A DNA stretch of 64,000 nucleotides from the NCBI RefSeq assembly GCF_000208745.1, contig NC_030856.1, positions 4,195,747 to 4,259,746 of the forward strand, written 5' to 3'. How positions within the stretch are numbered: the first letter of the stretch is position 1; each line of letters starts with the position of its first letter. The notes under the pieces were generated by a model. It had not been told where the DNA came from and ran no database searches. It saw only the letters and a program-made list of their open reading frames with translations. The DNA is from Theobroma cacao (lineage: Eukaryota > Streptophyta > Magnoliopsida > Malvales > Malvaceae). Of this stretch, positions 45,975-57,776 are shown in pieces. Both the position numbers and the translations under genes were made by a program.

Positions 45975-46565
45975 TGGCAAGTTTTAGGGAAGAACAGGTT
46001 TTGGATTGTGTACTGAGACTTTCATGGCTTAATAACACCAGCTAGATATTTCTTTCATTGGACGTTTTGGGCTAGTTTTCTAATTTCTGCTACTTTCCAT
46101 TATCCTTTGGAAGTGTGCCACGTGTGCATTCTGTTGATATCCAGTTTGATGATATCTTAGACAGAACTTAGCTTCTGGCTGCTGTACTTTCATGACTTGA
46201 AACTTAGGAATAGAATCTAACGGACCAATAATTTTTTTTAATCTTTTTAGCTGGAATTTTGACCAATAATTGTAATTCCAGTGCAATAGTAATTTTTGGC
46301 AGTACTCTACTGTAAAATCCTATACATCTTTTAGGTTAGTGGAATCACTGTCATTCACTGCCCTTTTAATAATTTGAAGTTAAACTTGCATAGTAGTATC
46401 TAGTTATCAAAAGATAACAGCCACCAGCAAAACATGAAACCATTCGCTGAGAGTTTTCTTGGCCGTGGGAGAGTGCTTTACTTCATCTTACCCTTGCAAA
46501 ACCTTTTCTTCTTATTGCAAATAGTTCTATAATTATAATAGTCATTAAAGTTATTACCAGCAGAA
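45975..46565. other. Promoter-side region of the zinc-ribbon gene
   Basis: Upstream DNA of the minus-strand gene ending at 45974, and the 5' flank of tRNA-Phe. No coding sequence is supported. Confidence 0.4.
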
Positions 46566-46570
46566 GCGGG

Positions 46571-46613
<43 letters not shown>

Positions 46614-46638
46614 GCGTGTTCGATCCACGCTCACCGCA
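46566..46638 (+). tRNA. tRNA-Phe (GAA anticodon)
   Basis: 73 bases beginning GCGGGGATAGCTCAGTTGGG. The D-arm (GCTCAGTTGGGAGAGC), anticodon stem-loop with GAA at 599-601 (position 34-36), and T-arm with GTTCGATCC all fold as expected. The discriminator base is A at 46638, and CCA is not encoded, as in eukaryotes. The sequence matches the widely conserved plant cytosolic tRNA-Phe, including its G-A apposition in the acceptor stem. A TTTT tract at 46642 is the expected Pol III terminator. Confidence 0.97.
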
Positions 46639-46679
46639 TTATTTTCTATTCATTCTTTTCTGTTCCTTTAAATAGTCTT

Positions 46680-47225
46680 CTTCTTTCATTTTATTAAACA
46701 TTAATTAAAATAAATTTATTAACAAAACATTTAATTTATTTTTTAAAACATTGAACTTAATAAATGTATTAAAATTTTTTACATTAATTAAAATAAATAT
46801 ATTAAAAAAAATTGAATTTATTTCTTTTCAAAACAATAGGCTTAATACATGTATTGATTAATTAATTAACAAAATATTGAATTTATTTTTTTCAAAATAT
46901 TGAACTTATACATGTATTGATTAATTATTTTAAAAAGTATTTTTTATTTTTGTGAAAATATTGAACTTAATGCATGTATTGATTAATTATTTAGTCGATA
47001 AATTAATAATTTATTAATTTATTCATCAATTAATAATTTATATATTAATCAAAACAAATTTATTAATTAATAAAAAATTAATTCAAAAAATATTTTTTAT
47101 TTTTTTTTCAAAACATTGAACTTAATACATGTATTGATTAATTATTTAATCGATAAATTAATAATTTATTAATTTATCAAGATATTATTTTTTAAAAAAA
47201 CATTGAATTTAATATATATATATTA
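46680..47225. repeat. AT-rich minisatellite with an ATTGAACTTAATACATGTAT core
   Basis: An AT-rich tract directly downstream of tRNA-Phe. A core close to ATTGAACTTAATACATGTAT followed by TGATTAATTA recurs about five times, starting near 46750, 46845, 46900, 46960 and 47113. Spacers of TTTATT-type sequence are also repeated. Copies are imperfect, with a period of 60-150 bases. No coding. Confidence 0.7.
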
Positions 47226-48057
47226 TATTGTGATTATATGAATATTATCTAATTACTAAATTAAGCATGTTCTAGCTTTTTAGTTCTCTAGCAACTCATG
47301 CAGGCCATAATTCCTTTCTTTTCCTCCTATGTAATTGCCTTTCCATTCTCCTATGAGGCTTTCTTAGTTAACAATTTAACACTGCTCCAACGTTACCAAA
47401 ATATGAAACTGTGAAAATTTGGCAAAATACAGCATGGTCTCATCCGTGTATGATAAGTCTAGTGTGGCGCAAAAACTAGAATATCAATGAATAATCTTGT
47501 CATGGAAAAAATTTTCAATACCATCTATCAAATTTTATCTTCACATCCAATGTTTTCCTGTAACTAAACATCCATGGACTTTCCTGTGATACATTTAAAG
47601 TTTGTCCAGCATCCATCTCCTGATGTAGCATCCAGAATTTTTCTCGGTTTCCCCTAGCACTTCGATTAGATATTCCGGCTGATAGTGAGCCATAAACCTA
47701 TCCAGAAAAGGGAGATCAGTTTCTTCATGAGGCTATCGTGAAATCAGCTCAAAGGATAGCGGTTGTTACAAGTTTTAGAAATGTTTGGAAATGCTTTCAT
47801 AACTCCCATAGCAAGTCAATATGCTGTTGTAAATAAGAAACAAACACACACAGTAAGATGGTGAAAAATGAAAAGATTGTTGTTCATGTACCTCAAAAGG
47901 TCCAGATTGACCAAGCTTTGATTCCATGCTTAAGCAAATTCTGACAACAGCTGTGCTAATAATGCCGCAAATGTACAAACTCCAATGCCAAGTGTAGAAA
48001 AGCATATGCCCTTTGATGAATATCGATGAAACACTTCTGCTTCCGTATTGATCAAAT
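47226..48057. other. Region after the minisatellite, 3' side of the PLP-enzyme gene
   Basis: AT-rich and unremarkable. It probably includes the 3' UTR of the minus-strand gene that ends at 48058. No gene is seen. Confidence 0.4.
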
Positions 48058-51000
48058 TTAGATTTCATATCTGAGAGATTTCAGAACATCGCCCAGAACT
48101 AATCCCCATTGAGTCCAGTGGGTACCACCCTATATTAGACAATTCAAACAACATTATGATTTAGGATGCACATACAAACATATTATCTGATAAATTTCCC
48201 TTTTTCAGTTGTGGTAACAATTATTTCAGACCAAGCATGGACATTGAAATCCTTGAAATACAAACCTGGCAATACACAGCAAATGGTTCTCTTAATGGTC
48301 CATCACAAGAGAGTTCACTTGTACTCCCATCAATGAAGGTTCCATCCGCAAAGATAACCTGATAAACGGTATGAGACATTCTCTAAAAGTGGTAAAAAGA
48401 TAGCCAATTTTTATAGCTGGGATAATTTCAATTTCACGCAGTCCGCGGGCCTTTTAAATGTTATCCAGATTTACTGAACTCTTAAATGATAAATTAGAGG
48501 TTTGAAGACAGAAATAATCAAATTGACAAAATTGTATACCAAACTCTTGAAATTGAGTTATTCTATACGTGATCCACATGGATTCATGAGGTATTCAGAT
48601 ATGATATTTGCACCTTATAGTATCAGCAAACTCATACATTGATTTAGGGAATTGCAACCAAAAGATTTGTTCCAAATTCATGACAAGATAAAGGTGAAAA
48701 TAAAATATGAGCAGACCTCTGATGCATATCCTGGAGTTGTACCCGCAACTGGTTTAGTGAATGAACCTACTGGGGAGCTTCTTTGCACAGCTTCACAGAA
48801 AGCAAGGAGAAGTTCACGGCTTCCTAGCTGCACTGCCTGAAAACAAAAGCATTTCCACATTGCTTCACCGTTTTGTAGAAAACACTTGGCAAGAAGAAAA
48901 TATTGATGAACTGATTAGAATGATACTCTTATAACAGATCATCTCCTATCTCATTTCTTTGAATAATTAGCCAAACAAGGAACAGACAGATAGTAAACCT
49001 GTACTGTATCATGACGGGGGACACGAGGAAGTGGCTGCACCTTATACCCTTCAGAAGCCATAACTTCAGAAACCAGAAAGGTTCCCTGGAATTAAAGAAA
49101 CATATGTGCTTCATTGCCACATGGTGGGGGCAAAAAAAGAAAGGTTGGGGGGCTAAGAACTTTCGGCATGTACCTTAATTGCCTCACCAACCATTTGTGG
49201 TGCCAGGAACAAACCCTGGAAAAAGGCTCGCATAATATCACCAGGGGCTGAGCCACAGTCAACCCCCAGGCCAGGTGCTGAGAGACGAGCTGCTGCAGCA
49301 TCAACCCACTGTTTTCTCCCCGCAACATATCCACCACATGGTGCAATAGTTCCACCAGGATTCTTTATCAAACTTCCTGCAATCAAATCTGCACCCTGCC
49401 CCACCATTAATGAAACCATTTGACCTTCTCCAGAAAAAAAGGCAATGTGAAATATTCCACCTACCACCATTGGAGGTTCAATGCTTTCCACAAATTCACC
49501 ATAGCAGTTATCCACCATGACCAAGCAGTTAGGGTTCTGCATCTGTTCATACAAATGAGATAGAACATTAACCGGGTGAAAATATTATGAGTACGAAACT
49601 ACTAAGAAAAACAGACATGGTTATTTGCATTAGTAAAAAACAAGAAAGTAGTGTGTAAAGAAGTTTCAAGATAATATCCCATAACTCTTCTTTCTATACA
49701 TTTTACTTCCTATTTACCCCTTTCAGACAGAAGTGAATAACGAATAAATACATTAATGAACTAAAATTAATATTCCATGCAAAGCAATAACAACACAACT
49801 TAACAGTGATTCAAATGATCTGAATATTTTAAATAGGAAAAATGTAAGTTGCAACTTTATTTTGTCCAGATTCCAGTTGTCACCACAAGAAACCAAGCTT
49901 TCAATGATCAAGCCAAGCAAAAACCATGGAATGCAGAGGACTACATATTCAAGCCTAGACCTTCAGAGATTTTATTGCTGCAATAAGGTCACTTCAATGA
50001 CAAATTCAATAGAGTTTCCATCATTTTCTCTGAACATAAAAAGATTACCTTGATTATCTTTATTGCCCTCCCTATCTCATTTACACTTAAACTGCGACGC
50101 CATGAATAACCACATGACCTTTGTATGAGTGCACATTTCGTGTGAGGTCTCAAAGCACCTGCAAGTGCATCCCAGTCAAGTCCACCATCTTCAGCAAGCT
50201 GTAAGAACATCAATCTGAGAAAACATTCACAACCAGAAGCTGAAACTTATTCTGAATGGTTATTAGCAACATACAGGAAGTTCCCGATACATCACTCCAA
50301 AATCTTTCAGGGAGCCCAGTCCATGAGAATGCCTCTTTCCAATAACTTCCTCTAAGGTGTCATAAGGAGCACCAGCCACTGCCAAAAGCTGACAATAAAA
50401 TTAATGCAGACCATATTCTGATTGGAAAAGCAGCTATTGAACATCATAAACTACCAAGATAATTAGCCAAGATAGCTTACCTCATCCCCTGGCCTTAGAA
50501 AAGCAAACAGTGCACAAGTGATAGCATGAGTACCTGAGAAGAACTGGTGGCAAAAGAGCCAAGAGGATTAACAAGAATTAGTGGCAACTATTAAGAACTC
50601 ATAATATCCAAAGATACAATGGCAACATCTAACAGACCTGAGAACGCACTATTGCTGACTCAGCCCCTACAATTTCTGCAAATGCTTGGTCAAGTGCTTC
50701 TCGTCCCCCAGCTTCATCATGACCATAGCCAGTACACCCAGCAAAGTGCTGGTTACAAAATAAGCATAGCACCATGCCTCCAGCATTATTAACAGGTTAA
50801 CTAAAGGGATGATTGCTTTTACAGATAAATATGCACATTATAACATGCCATGCATATACATGGATCTACACTGTATGCTCCCACTTGTGTGTGTGAGTGT
50901 GTGAGCAAAAGATGCCTTAAAGATATGTTTAATAACACATTTAAGCAAGATATGGTTTCTCAACTGCAGGGAACATGTATAAGAAACATGAAAGCCAGGG

Positions 51001-52023
51001 GAGGTATTCAGCCACTTTGAATAAAACGTGTGCTTACATGAGATCCAACCCGAGCATTTTGAAAAGCTTTGAGAACACGAGAGGAATTGCAAGCTACCAA
51101 ATTGTCCACAGCTCTGAATTCCGAGTACAATGAATCCACAACTTTTGCAACCTGCAGTGCAGATAAATAAAGCAACTCTAGGTGTTAGCACTACCAATTT
51201 TACAGCGATCAAAACTTGAACTAGTGCTGACACATCAAAGTCCATGAATACTTCAGTGCTTATAGCAAATGAAAGGGAATTTACATCATTGTTGATATTT
51301 CCAATAAAGCTTTCAAAGCTTGATACAAAAGATAGGCTACCTCCCTAGCAATCAAAACTAGGAATTTGTGCTAACACTTCAATCTCTATGAATACTTGAC
51401 CGTGTATCTTATTAGCAAGCAACAAGTTACAAGCTCTGTTTGATTGCCCAGTAAAAGCAGTTTAGTTCTCTACATTCCCATATTATCTCATAAACCGGAC
51501 TCAGAATTCAAAAGATTCAACGTTGAATGCTCTTTACACTGTTTCTTGAATTAAGTCTTTCAGTTTAAAACTGAAAATAAAGTTCCTTAAAATTCCTTAA
51601 CAGACAACCAAAAGGAACTAACTTGGTCCCATAATGGGCTTTTAACAAACCAATTTTTTTTTACTGTTTCCTTAGGAAAACCAAAGCCTAACAAAGTTTC
51701 TTCATTTCTCATAAATAAAGCAAAGAACTTTAACTGTTTACATATTTGCAACAATGGGTTCTTGTATTTTCACATATAAATGGTTCCCATGATCCAAAAG
51801 GGTGGCCTTCTACTGTGTTTTTTAACTGCTTCTTGTTCATTTTCATTTTCAGCAACTAAAATAAACATTTCGAGAAAGAAAGCAGAGTTTCTGGGAATAC
51901 GAATACCTCTGGGACAAAGGGGTGGTCACAATTAAAGCTTGAACGAATTGCTGTAGACTTGGGTATTGAAGATTTGAGAGAGTGCGTAGTATAAACAGGT
52001 GTAGCGCAGGATAAGACCAACAT
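48058..52023 (-). CDS. PLP enzyme of the methionine gamma-lyase / aluminium-resistance family
   Basis: Twelve exons on the minus strand, all phase 0 with consensus GT-AG: 52023-51907, 51151-51038, 50748-50638, 50543-50481, 50388-50275, 50198-50049, 49542-49465, 49395-49174, 49085-48999, 48836-48717, 48358-48266 and 48129-48058, coding for 446 residues. The first 40 residues are Ser/Thr-rich and may be an organelle transit peptide. The rest is a fold-type-I pyridoxal-phosphate enzyme: HFAGCTGYGHDEAGGREALDQ, FFSGTHAI, VDNCYGEFVE, and GSLIKNPGG, in which Lys260 is the probable PLP lysine. The family (plant homologues of the bacterial aluminium-resistance/YnbB-type proteins) is annotated as lyases acting on sulfur amino acids, but the real substrate is not well established. 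All motifs are intact. Confidence 0.88.
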
Positions 52024-53980
52024 CTTCAACGAGTTAGTGTAGTTTTTTCAGCGTGTTCACCGATCTTCCTTTTAAGATTTTCTTTTCAACTTTTTTAGTA
52101 AGATAAAATAGGATAATATATAACAAATATTAAAATTGTCCCTCTACAGGGTAATGACACCTGTACAGGATTACAAAAAACAAAAGAAACAGAGTTTTTA
52201 GCTCCCAATAACTCATAATCCAATAATGTGAAGCTAGACTCTATCTAATCCCTTCAAAATCACCAATGATTTTAAAACTAAATCTAACACGTTTTGGAAG
52301 AATTAAAAATAATCATTAAATACAAAATAAATCGATTACAGATTCAATTCAGCAAAGATTATTTATTTTTCAGAGCACATTGTTGCAGACGAAAGGAACA
52401 TGAATGCATAAAGAATACAAACAACACTAAAATTAAATGACAATTATTGAATTAAATTACCTGAATTAATGGATTCTTAGAGAAGAGAGAGAGAGGTGGG
52501 TGATACGGATAGGATAGATTTCGAGGTATTTATGCAGTTTTAAGAGTGAAGGAGACTTTGCACCCCGAGAAGAAGAAAGACAGGAAACTGGCTGCACAAG
52601 GAAGGCAGAAGAGAAGAAAAGAGGAAAGGGAAGGAAAGAGGGAGCCGTCGTCGGAAAGGCCTAGGCCGGCGAAGGCAACGGCGCCGGGCACCGAGGAGAG
52701 GAGAGAGGAGAGAGGAGAAAAGGGCTTTGGCCTGTAGGCTCAGTAGGAGAAGAAGAAGAGAGAAATGGGTTGGCTGTTAGGTTAAGATTTTATACGAAGA
52801 CCAAAACTACGTCGTTTTATTGGTTACAAAACCAAGAAAAGGTGGGCTGGATCCACCCAAAGCCCAGCCGGGATCAACTTTGCATGAATTAAATTTATGA
52901 AATTACTTTTATAAAAGGGATAAGAATAAAAATAAAATAATTAATTGAATAAAATTTAATAATCACTTAGCAAAATTATTGGGGATCCCAAGATTATTTT
53001 CACAAGGTGGGTTAATTTTAAATACTTATAAAAATGTAAGATTAAAAGTGATAATTAAAATTAAAGATAATTCATAAAATTTTGTCATTAAAATTAAAAA
53101 TTTTAATAAGTGTATTTATATTCATTTTATTTTAATAATTTTATAATATAAATTATGTAGATTATGAATAATTAATTACTTTCAATATATTACATTGTCT
53201 CAATTTTAATTTTGCTTCGTCATTAGAATCAATATAATTAACAAAATATTATTATATTAATATCATCATATATTAAGATATAAAAAGATTAAATATTTTC
53301 AAAAATTAAAAATTACTTAAATAAAAAATTTTGCTCTAACAACAAAGCATGAATAAGATTTTTAAAATCAATATTTTGAAATAATTATCTTTAATTTATT
53401 ATTACTATTATTATTTATAATAATTTTATTTTTTAAAAAAAGCTATAGTATTTTCAAGTTTAAAATTACGCTTTTATTATTATTAAATTTATTTATAATA
53501 TTATGTAATTTAAAATTATTTTTTATAATAAATATTTGAAAAAAGTGAAAACCACTCAAAGCGGGGCCACCACTCCAGGATTGCTATTATTAGCATGCAA
53601 TTATATTTCTCCTTCAATTTCTACTTTTACAACTCAAGTTTCATATACATGCATGTATTATATAGTAATTTAATATTTAATAATTTTTTAAATATATGTG
53701 TGTTCGTTTACACATGTCATGAGACTATTACTCTTTATTCAAAAAGTTAACTTGTTAATGTACAACGTGTTAATAAAATTTTCAAGATCCTCTAACTGTT
53801 CGATGTGTGATTCAAGTATATTATTATCCATTTCTCTAAAACACCAATATGATAAAATGTGTAGTGTCTAAACTTATAAGTTTTCTAAAATTCCCTTACA
53901 TACCTCTTTTACTTACCCAAAACATGATTAAAATACTATACTTACTTTCTTTGAAACTTTTAATGTGATGTACGAATATG
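52024..53980. other. Upstream side of the PLP-enzyme gene and AT-rich DNA
   Basis: 52440-52790 has a GA-rich purine tract (AGAAGAAGAAAG and AGAGAGGAGAG runs) that could be a 5' UTR or promoter of the minus-strand gene. A 63-codon open frame here is low-complexity and not credible. 52800-53980 is AT-rich and shows nothing recognisable. Confidence 0.4.
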
Positions 53981-53984
53981 ATGT

Positions 53985-55215
53985 CACAAACCTCACATCA
54001 ATAAAAAGATAAGAAAAGCCTTGGATTTATGTGTAAGAGCTTTCTTCCTCTGCCTAATAAGCACATTTTTTAGGTTGAAAATATGAGCCCATTACAAGTG
54101 GTGTCAAAACTTACCAAACTTTTCATTTACATGGGTCGAAATAAATCTAAATCAAGATAGGTTTCTCTCCTTTACAAGTGAAAGAGTTATGCAATGAAAG
54201 CGTTACACAATTGGATGAGATAAAATATTATTGATTCCACATTAATAAAAGATGTGATGAGTTTTGGATATTTATATATGGGCTTTCTTTCACCTAATAA
54301 ACATATTTGTTGGTTGTAGATGTAAATTTATGACAAGTGGTATCAAAACCTACTCAAACCTTCACTAGTGTAGGATCCTTTCATGAGAGATACTAGAGTC
54401 GAGACAAATATATATTTTAGTTGTAAATGTAAATCTATGATAAGTGGTATCAAAGCCTAGTCAAATCTTCATTAATATAAGACTCTTTCATGAAATATTT
54501 TAGAGTTGAAATAAATGATATCAGAACTTACAAACATGTTTTTCAATTGTAAATGTAGATATATGACAAATGGTATCAGAGTCTATCCAAACTTTTATTA
54601 ATATAATACTTTTTTATGAAATATACTATAGTAGAGACAAGTGGTATCATAACCTACCAAAATCGTAGAATTCTCTCATGAGAGATACCACAATTGATGT
54701 AGACATGAACTAATGTGAGTCTCTCTCCTTAATGAGTGAAAGAACTAGTGCAACGTATTTCACATCATTAAGAGATAGGATGAGTTTTGGCCTTATGAAT
54801 TAAGGCATTCCTTCACCTAATAAAAAATGTCTCTTAGGTTGAAAATGTGAGCTTAAACTAGTGGTATCAAAGTCTGATCTTAATCTTATAAATAAGGGCA
54901 TTTCTTCACCTAATAGGAATGTCTTTTAGGTTAAAAATATGAGTCCATGACAAGTGGTATCAGACTTTACTCAACTCTTCATTGATGTGGAACTCCTACT
55001 AGACATATTAGGGTCGAGATAAGTTAGAATTAAGATAAATCCCTTTCTTTTATAAGTAAAAGAGTTAGTGAAATGAAGGTATTACACAATTGGGTAAAAT
55101 AAAATATCACAAATCGCACATTACTAAAAGATGAAATAGATTTTGAACTTATATGTAAGGATTTTTTTTATTTAATAAGCATTTTTTTTGTCAGGTTGAA
55201 AAAGTTGGCCAATGA
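53985..55215. repeat. Decayed repeat array with tRNA-iMet primer-binding-site-like sequences
   Basis: Eight imperfect copies of TGGTATCAGAGCC-like sequence, at about 54099, 54338, 54445, 54518, 54571, 54642, 54862 and 54955. Most follow a segment like GTTGAAAATATGAGCCCATTACAAG. A longer block (ATAAATCTAAATCAAGATAG ... ACACAATTGGATGAGATAAA) occurs at about 54140-54225 and again at 55020-55105. TGGTATCAGAGC is the complement of the initiator-Met tRNA 3' end, used as the primer-binding site by plant LTR retroelements. I see no polymerase coding sequence and no pair of intact LTRs. It is probably a mixture of small LTR (TRIM-like) remnants amplified in tandem. Confidence 0.65.
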
Positions 55216-57021
55216 CACGTATGTATATACACATACACATTAACTTTAAGCTTAAACTAAATCAAATCGGATTTACAAACAACCCTAAGTTAAATTGCTA
55301 CTCCTTTTTTTAATATGTAAATTCATTGATCACATAAGAAAACTCCAAATTAAATTCTACTAGACAAATTATTTATTTTCCTTTTTCATGATAAAGACAA
55401 ACTCTTTTAAAATTCATTAGGTAGCATTAATAACCAAATTAATATATTGCTTTTGTATTTATTTGAATGAGACTTATTATGAGTTTGTTTTATTCAAAGC
55501 ATTCACAGATATTATCAATCATCATTAGAGTTGAACAACATACAATATATAAGCAATGGATTGGTCAATAGCAACTTATTTAAGCTTTTGTTAGAACAAA
55601 TCAAATTAATTAGATTTTGAATTTCGAAATAGAAAGTATATCACTCGTATCTATCAATTTTAATACCTTTACTCTGTACATGCATTTGTTTCATGAAAAA
55701 ATACGTTGACATGTAGTAGAATGCATTTTGTCTACAACGTACTCAGTGACGTCACGCTTTTCACCTACCACATTTCTTATTTGGTAGATTCTATACTAAG
55801 GCAACCGAGTAAATGACATAATATTTAGGTCCGTTTAGGGTGGATTTTCATATCTGTATAGATTGATTTGACAGATAAGATTCCAATTTTAAATTTATTT
55901 ACAGATATATCAATTGATTAGTTTGCTTATAAATTTGAAGCACTGTCACTGACTCCATTGCTCAGATAGAATAAAAATTCGATTAAGTTTTACAATATAT
56001 AGGGAGCTCCGGAGCAAGATTCCTATCGAAGATCAACATAAGGTAACCCTTCCATTTCTTCAATGTTATTTTCATGATCTATATTCAAAGTTCTGTAATG
56101 ACTATCATTTTGTGAGATTTCTCAATATGAATGCTGTTATTTAATTGCAAATTTAATTTCTAACATATGTTACAATCAAGTTTTGTATTTTGATTTGTTG
56201 AAAAATTTGGTGCTAGATTTTCTTATTCACCATTTACTCATAAGTACTACCTCTTAATTTATCATATCTACCTCTTAATTTATCTAGATATGTGTTAAGT
56301 TATTTAACTGTTTATTTTTTCATATTTGCAAATGATAAATTCTTAGAAAACATAGATCTTGAGTGACAATTGACCATCCGTGCTTATATTAAATGATGAC
56401 TTGATGATTGAGATGTAACATATATAGGGTTTTTTTTTTAATTTTGTAGCATTTTTTCCCTAATTTATTATGAATAAAAAGGTTTAGAAAGATCTATCAT
56501 GTCCCTTTTACATCATCTGATAGGATAATAATCCATGTTATTATATAAAAAAGGGATCTATCAATTTCTTAACCAAATTGAATATATATAATGTATTCAA
56601 GTGTTGTGGACAATAACCTTAGAGAAATGAAAGGATCTACTCATTGTTTGTAAAAGAATGATATCTATGTGCATTTTGGGTACCATGATTCTACTTTGTT
56701 GTAAAATAAAATTTTTAACAAAGAAGTATTATGTATGATGCAATATATTTATTTATTTTTTATGTCACAATATTTGACCCTTAAATAATTTCTTGATATA
56801 TTGACAACAAATTAAATTTCCCTGCATTTCTTCTCTGATATTTTGTAGGTTATGCAATTCCAAATATAAATGTTTTGGGGTTTGAATTATAACAATTAGA
56901 AATACAAGGATCAATGGGTTTTTCATCTAATTTTCCCCTAAGTTCCTGTTTTTTTTATTAAAGTCTTATTACATATCAAACTCTTGAGTATAGAGTCCAT
57001 TCATCTCTATTGAACCTTAGT

Positions 57022-57064
<43 letters not shown>

Positions 57065-57776
57065 TATTATTTCTTTGCAATAGTAGTTTTTCCCCTTAGA
57101 TTATGTTCATTATCATAATAAACTTAAATCTTGTTTTTTAATGCCATAAATCTTTAGAAAATTGGTTTCTTAAACATTGTTGCTAATTTTTCATGAAAAA
57201 CAATTCATTCACAAGGATCGAAATTGAAGTTAACAAAAATTTATCAAATAATGATTTAACTTATCTCAAATGTGAAGAATAAAATAGAATTTAGATAATT
57301 CGAATACGTGTATATGTATATATGTGTACATGCTACTGCTATACTTTTTTTGCGTCACTTCATGCAACTAGAGAGTTCTAACATTTGTCAATCTTCCTTT
57401 GGCCAACTTCCCATCTCTCTCTCTGCCCCATCTTTTCCACGTTTTGGCTTTCTTGCATGCTTGTTGACATGTCTTTGATGAGTGAGTTTCTGTTTCTTTA
57501 CCATAACCAGAGTTTGATACCCTCTGGACCTTGCATGTCTTCGTTTAAGGTTTAGGACACATAGTTATACATACATATATATATACCCTTTCTCTTGCTA
57601 GAATCCTTTAAATACCCTTTGCTTCCTAACATCAAAATCTACATTAATATATCCCGACATTGGTTCCTTTCAATTTCCTGTCAGCTGACAAAATCTTTTA
57701 GGCTTTTTTCTTTGTACTTTGTGTTTCCAATATTTCCTGACAGTGGTGTTTAGGGTTCTCTTTCAGTGTGTCAAAC
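55216..57776. other. AT-rich upstream region of the ULTRAPETALA-like gene
   Basis: Mostly AT-rich, with a (TA)n microsatellite at about 57030-57062. A stretch at about 56001-56041 (GAGCTCCGGAGCAAGATTCC) lies 4-40 bases after an ATATATAG box and ends at AAG|GTAACC, so it may be a leader exon for the gene at 57777, but nothing proves this. An acceptor, CTTTCAG, ends at 57765, just before the ATG. No other gene is seen. Confidence 0.4.

Noticed and set aside
46680..47225. A CRISPR-like array in the repeat region
   Set aside because: This is plant nuclear DNA; the repeats are AT-rich, imperfect, and have repeated spacers, so it is a minisatellite.
52546..52737. Lys/Glu/Arg-rich open frame upstream of the PLP-enzyme gene
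   Set aside because: The sequence is a GA-rich purine tract; the protein is a by-product of low complexity.
53985..55215. A complete LTR retrotransposon
   Set aside because: No gag or polymerase coding, no matching LTR pair and no target-site duplication were seen.
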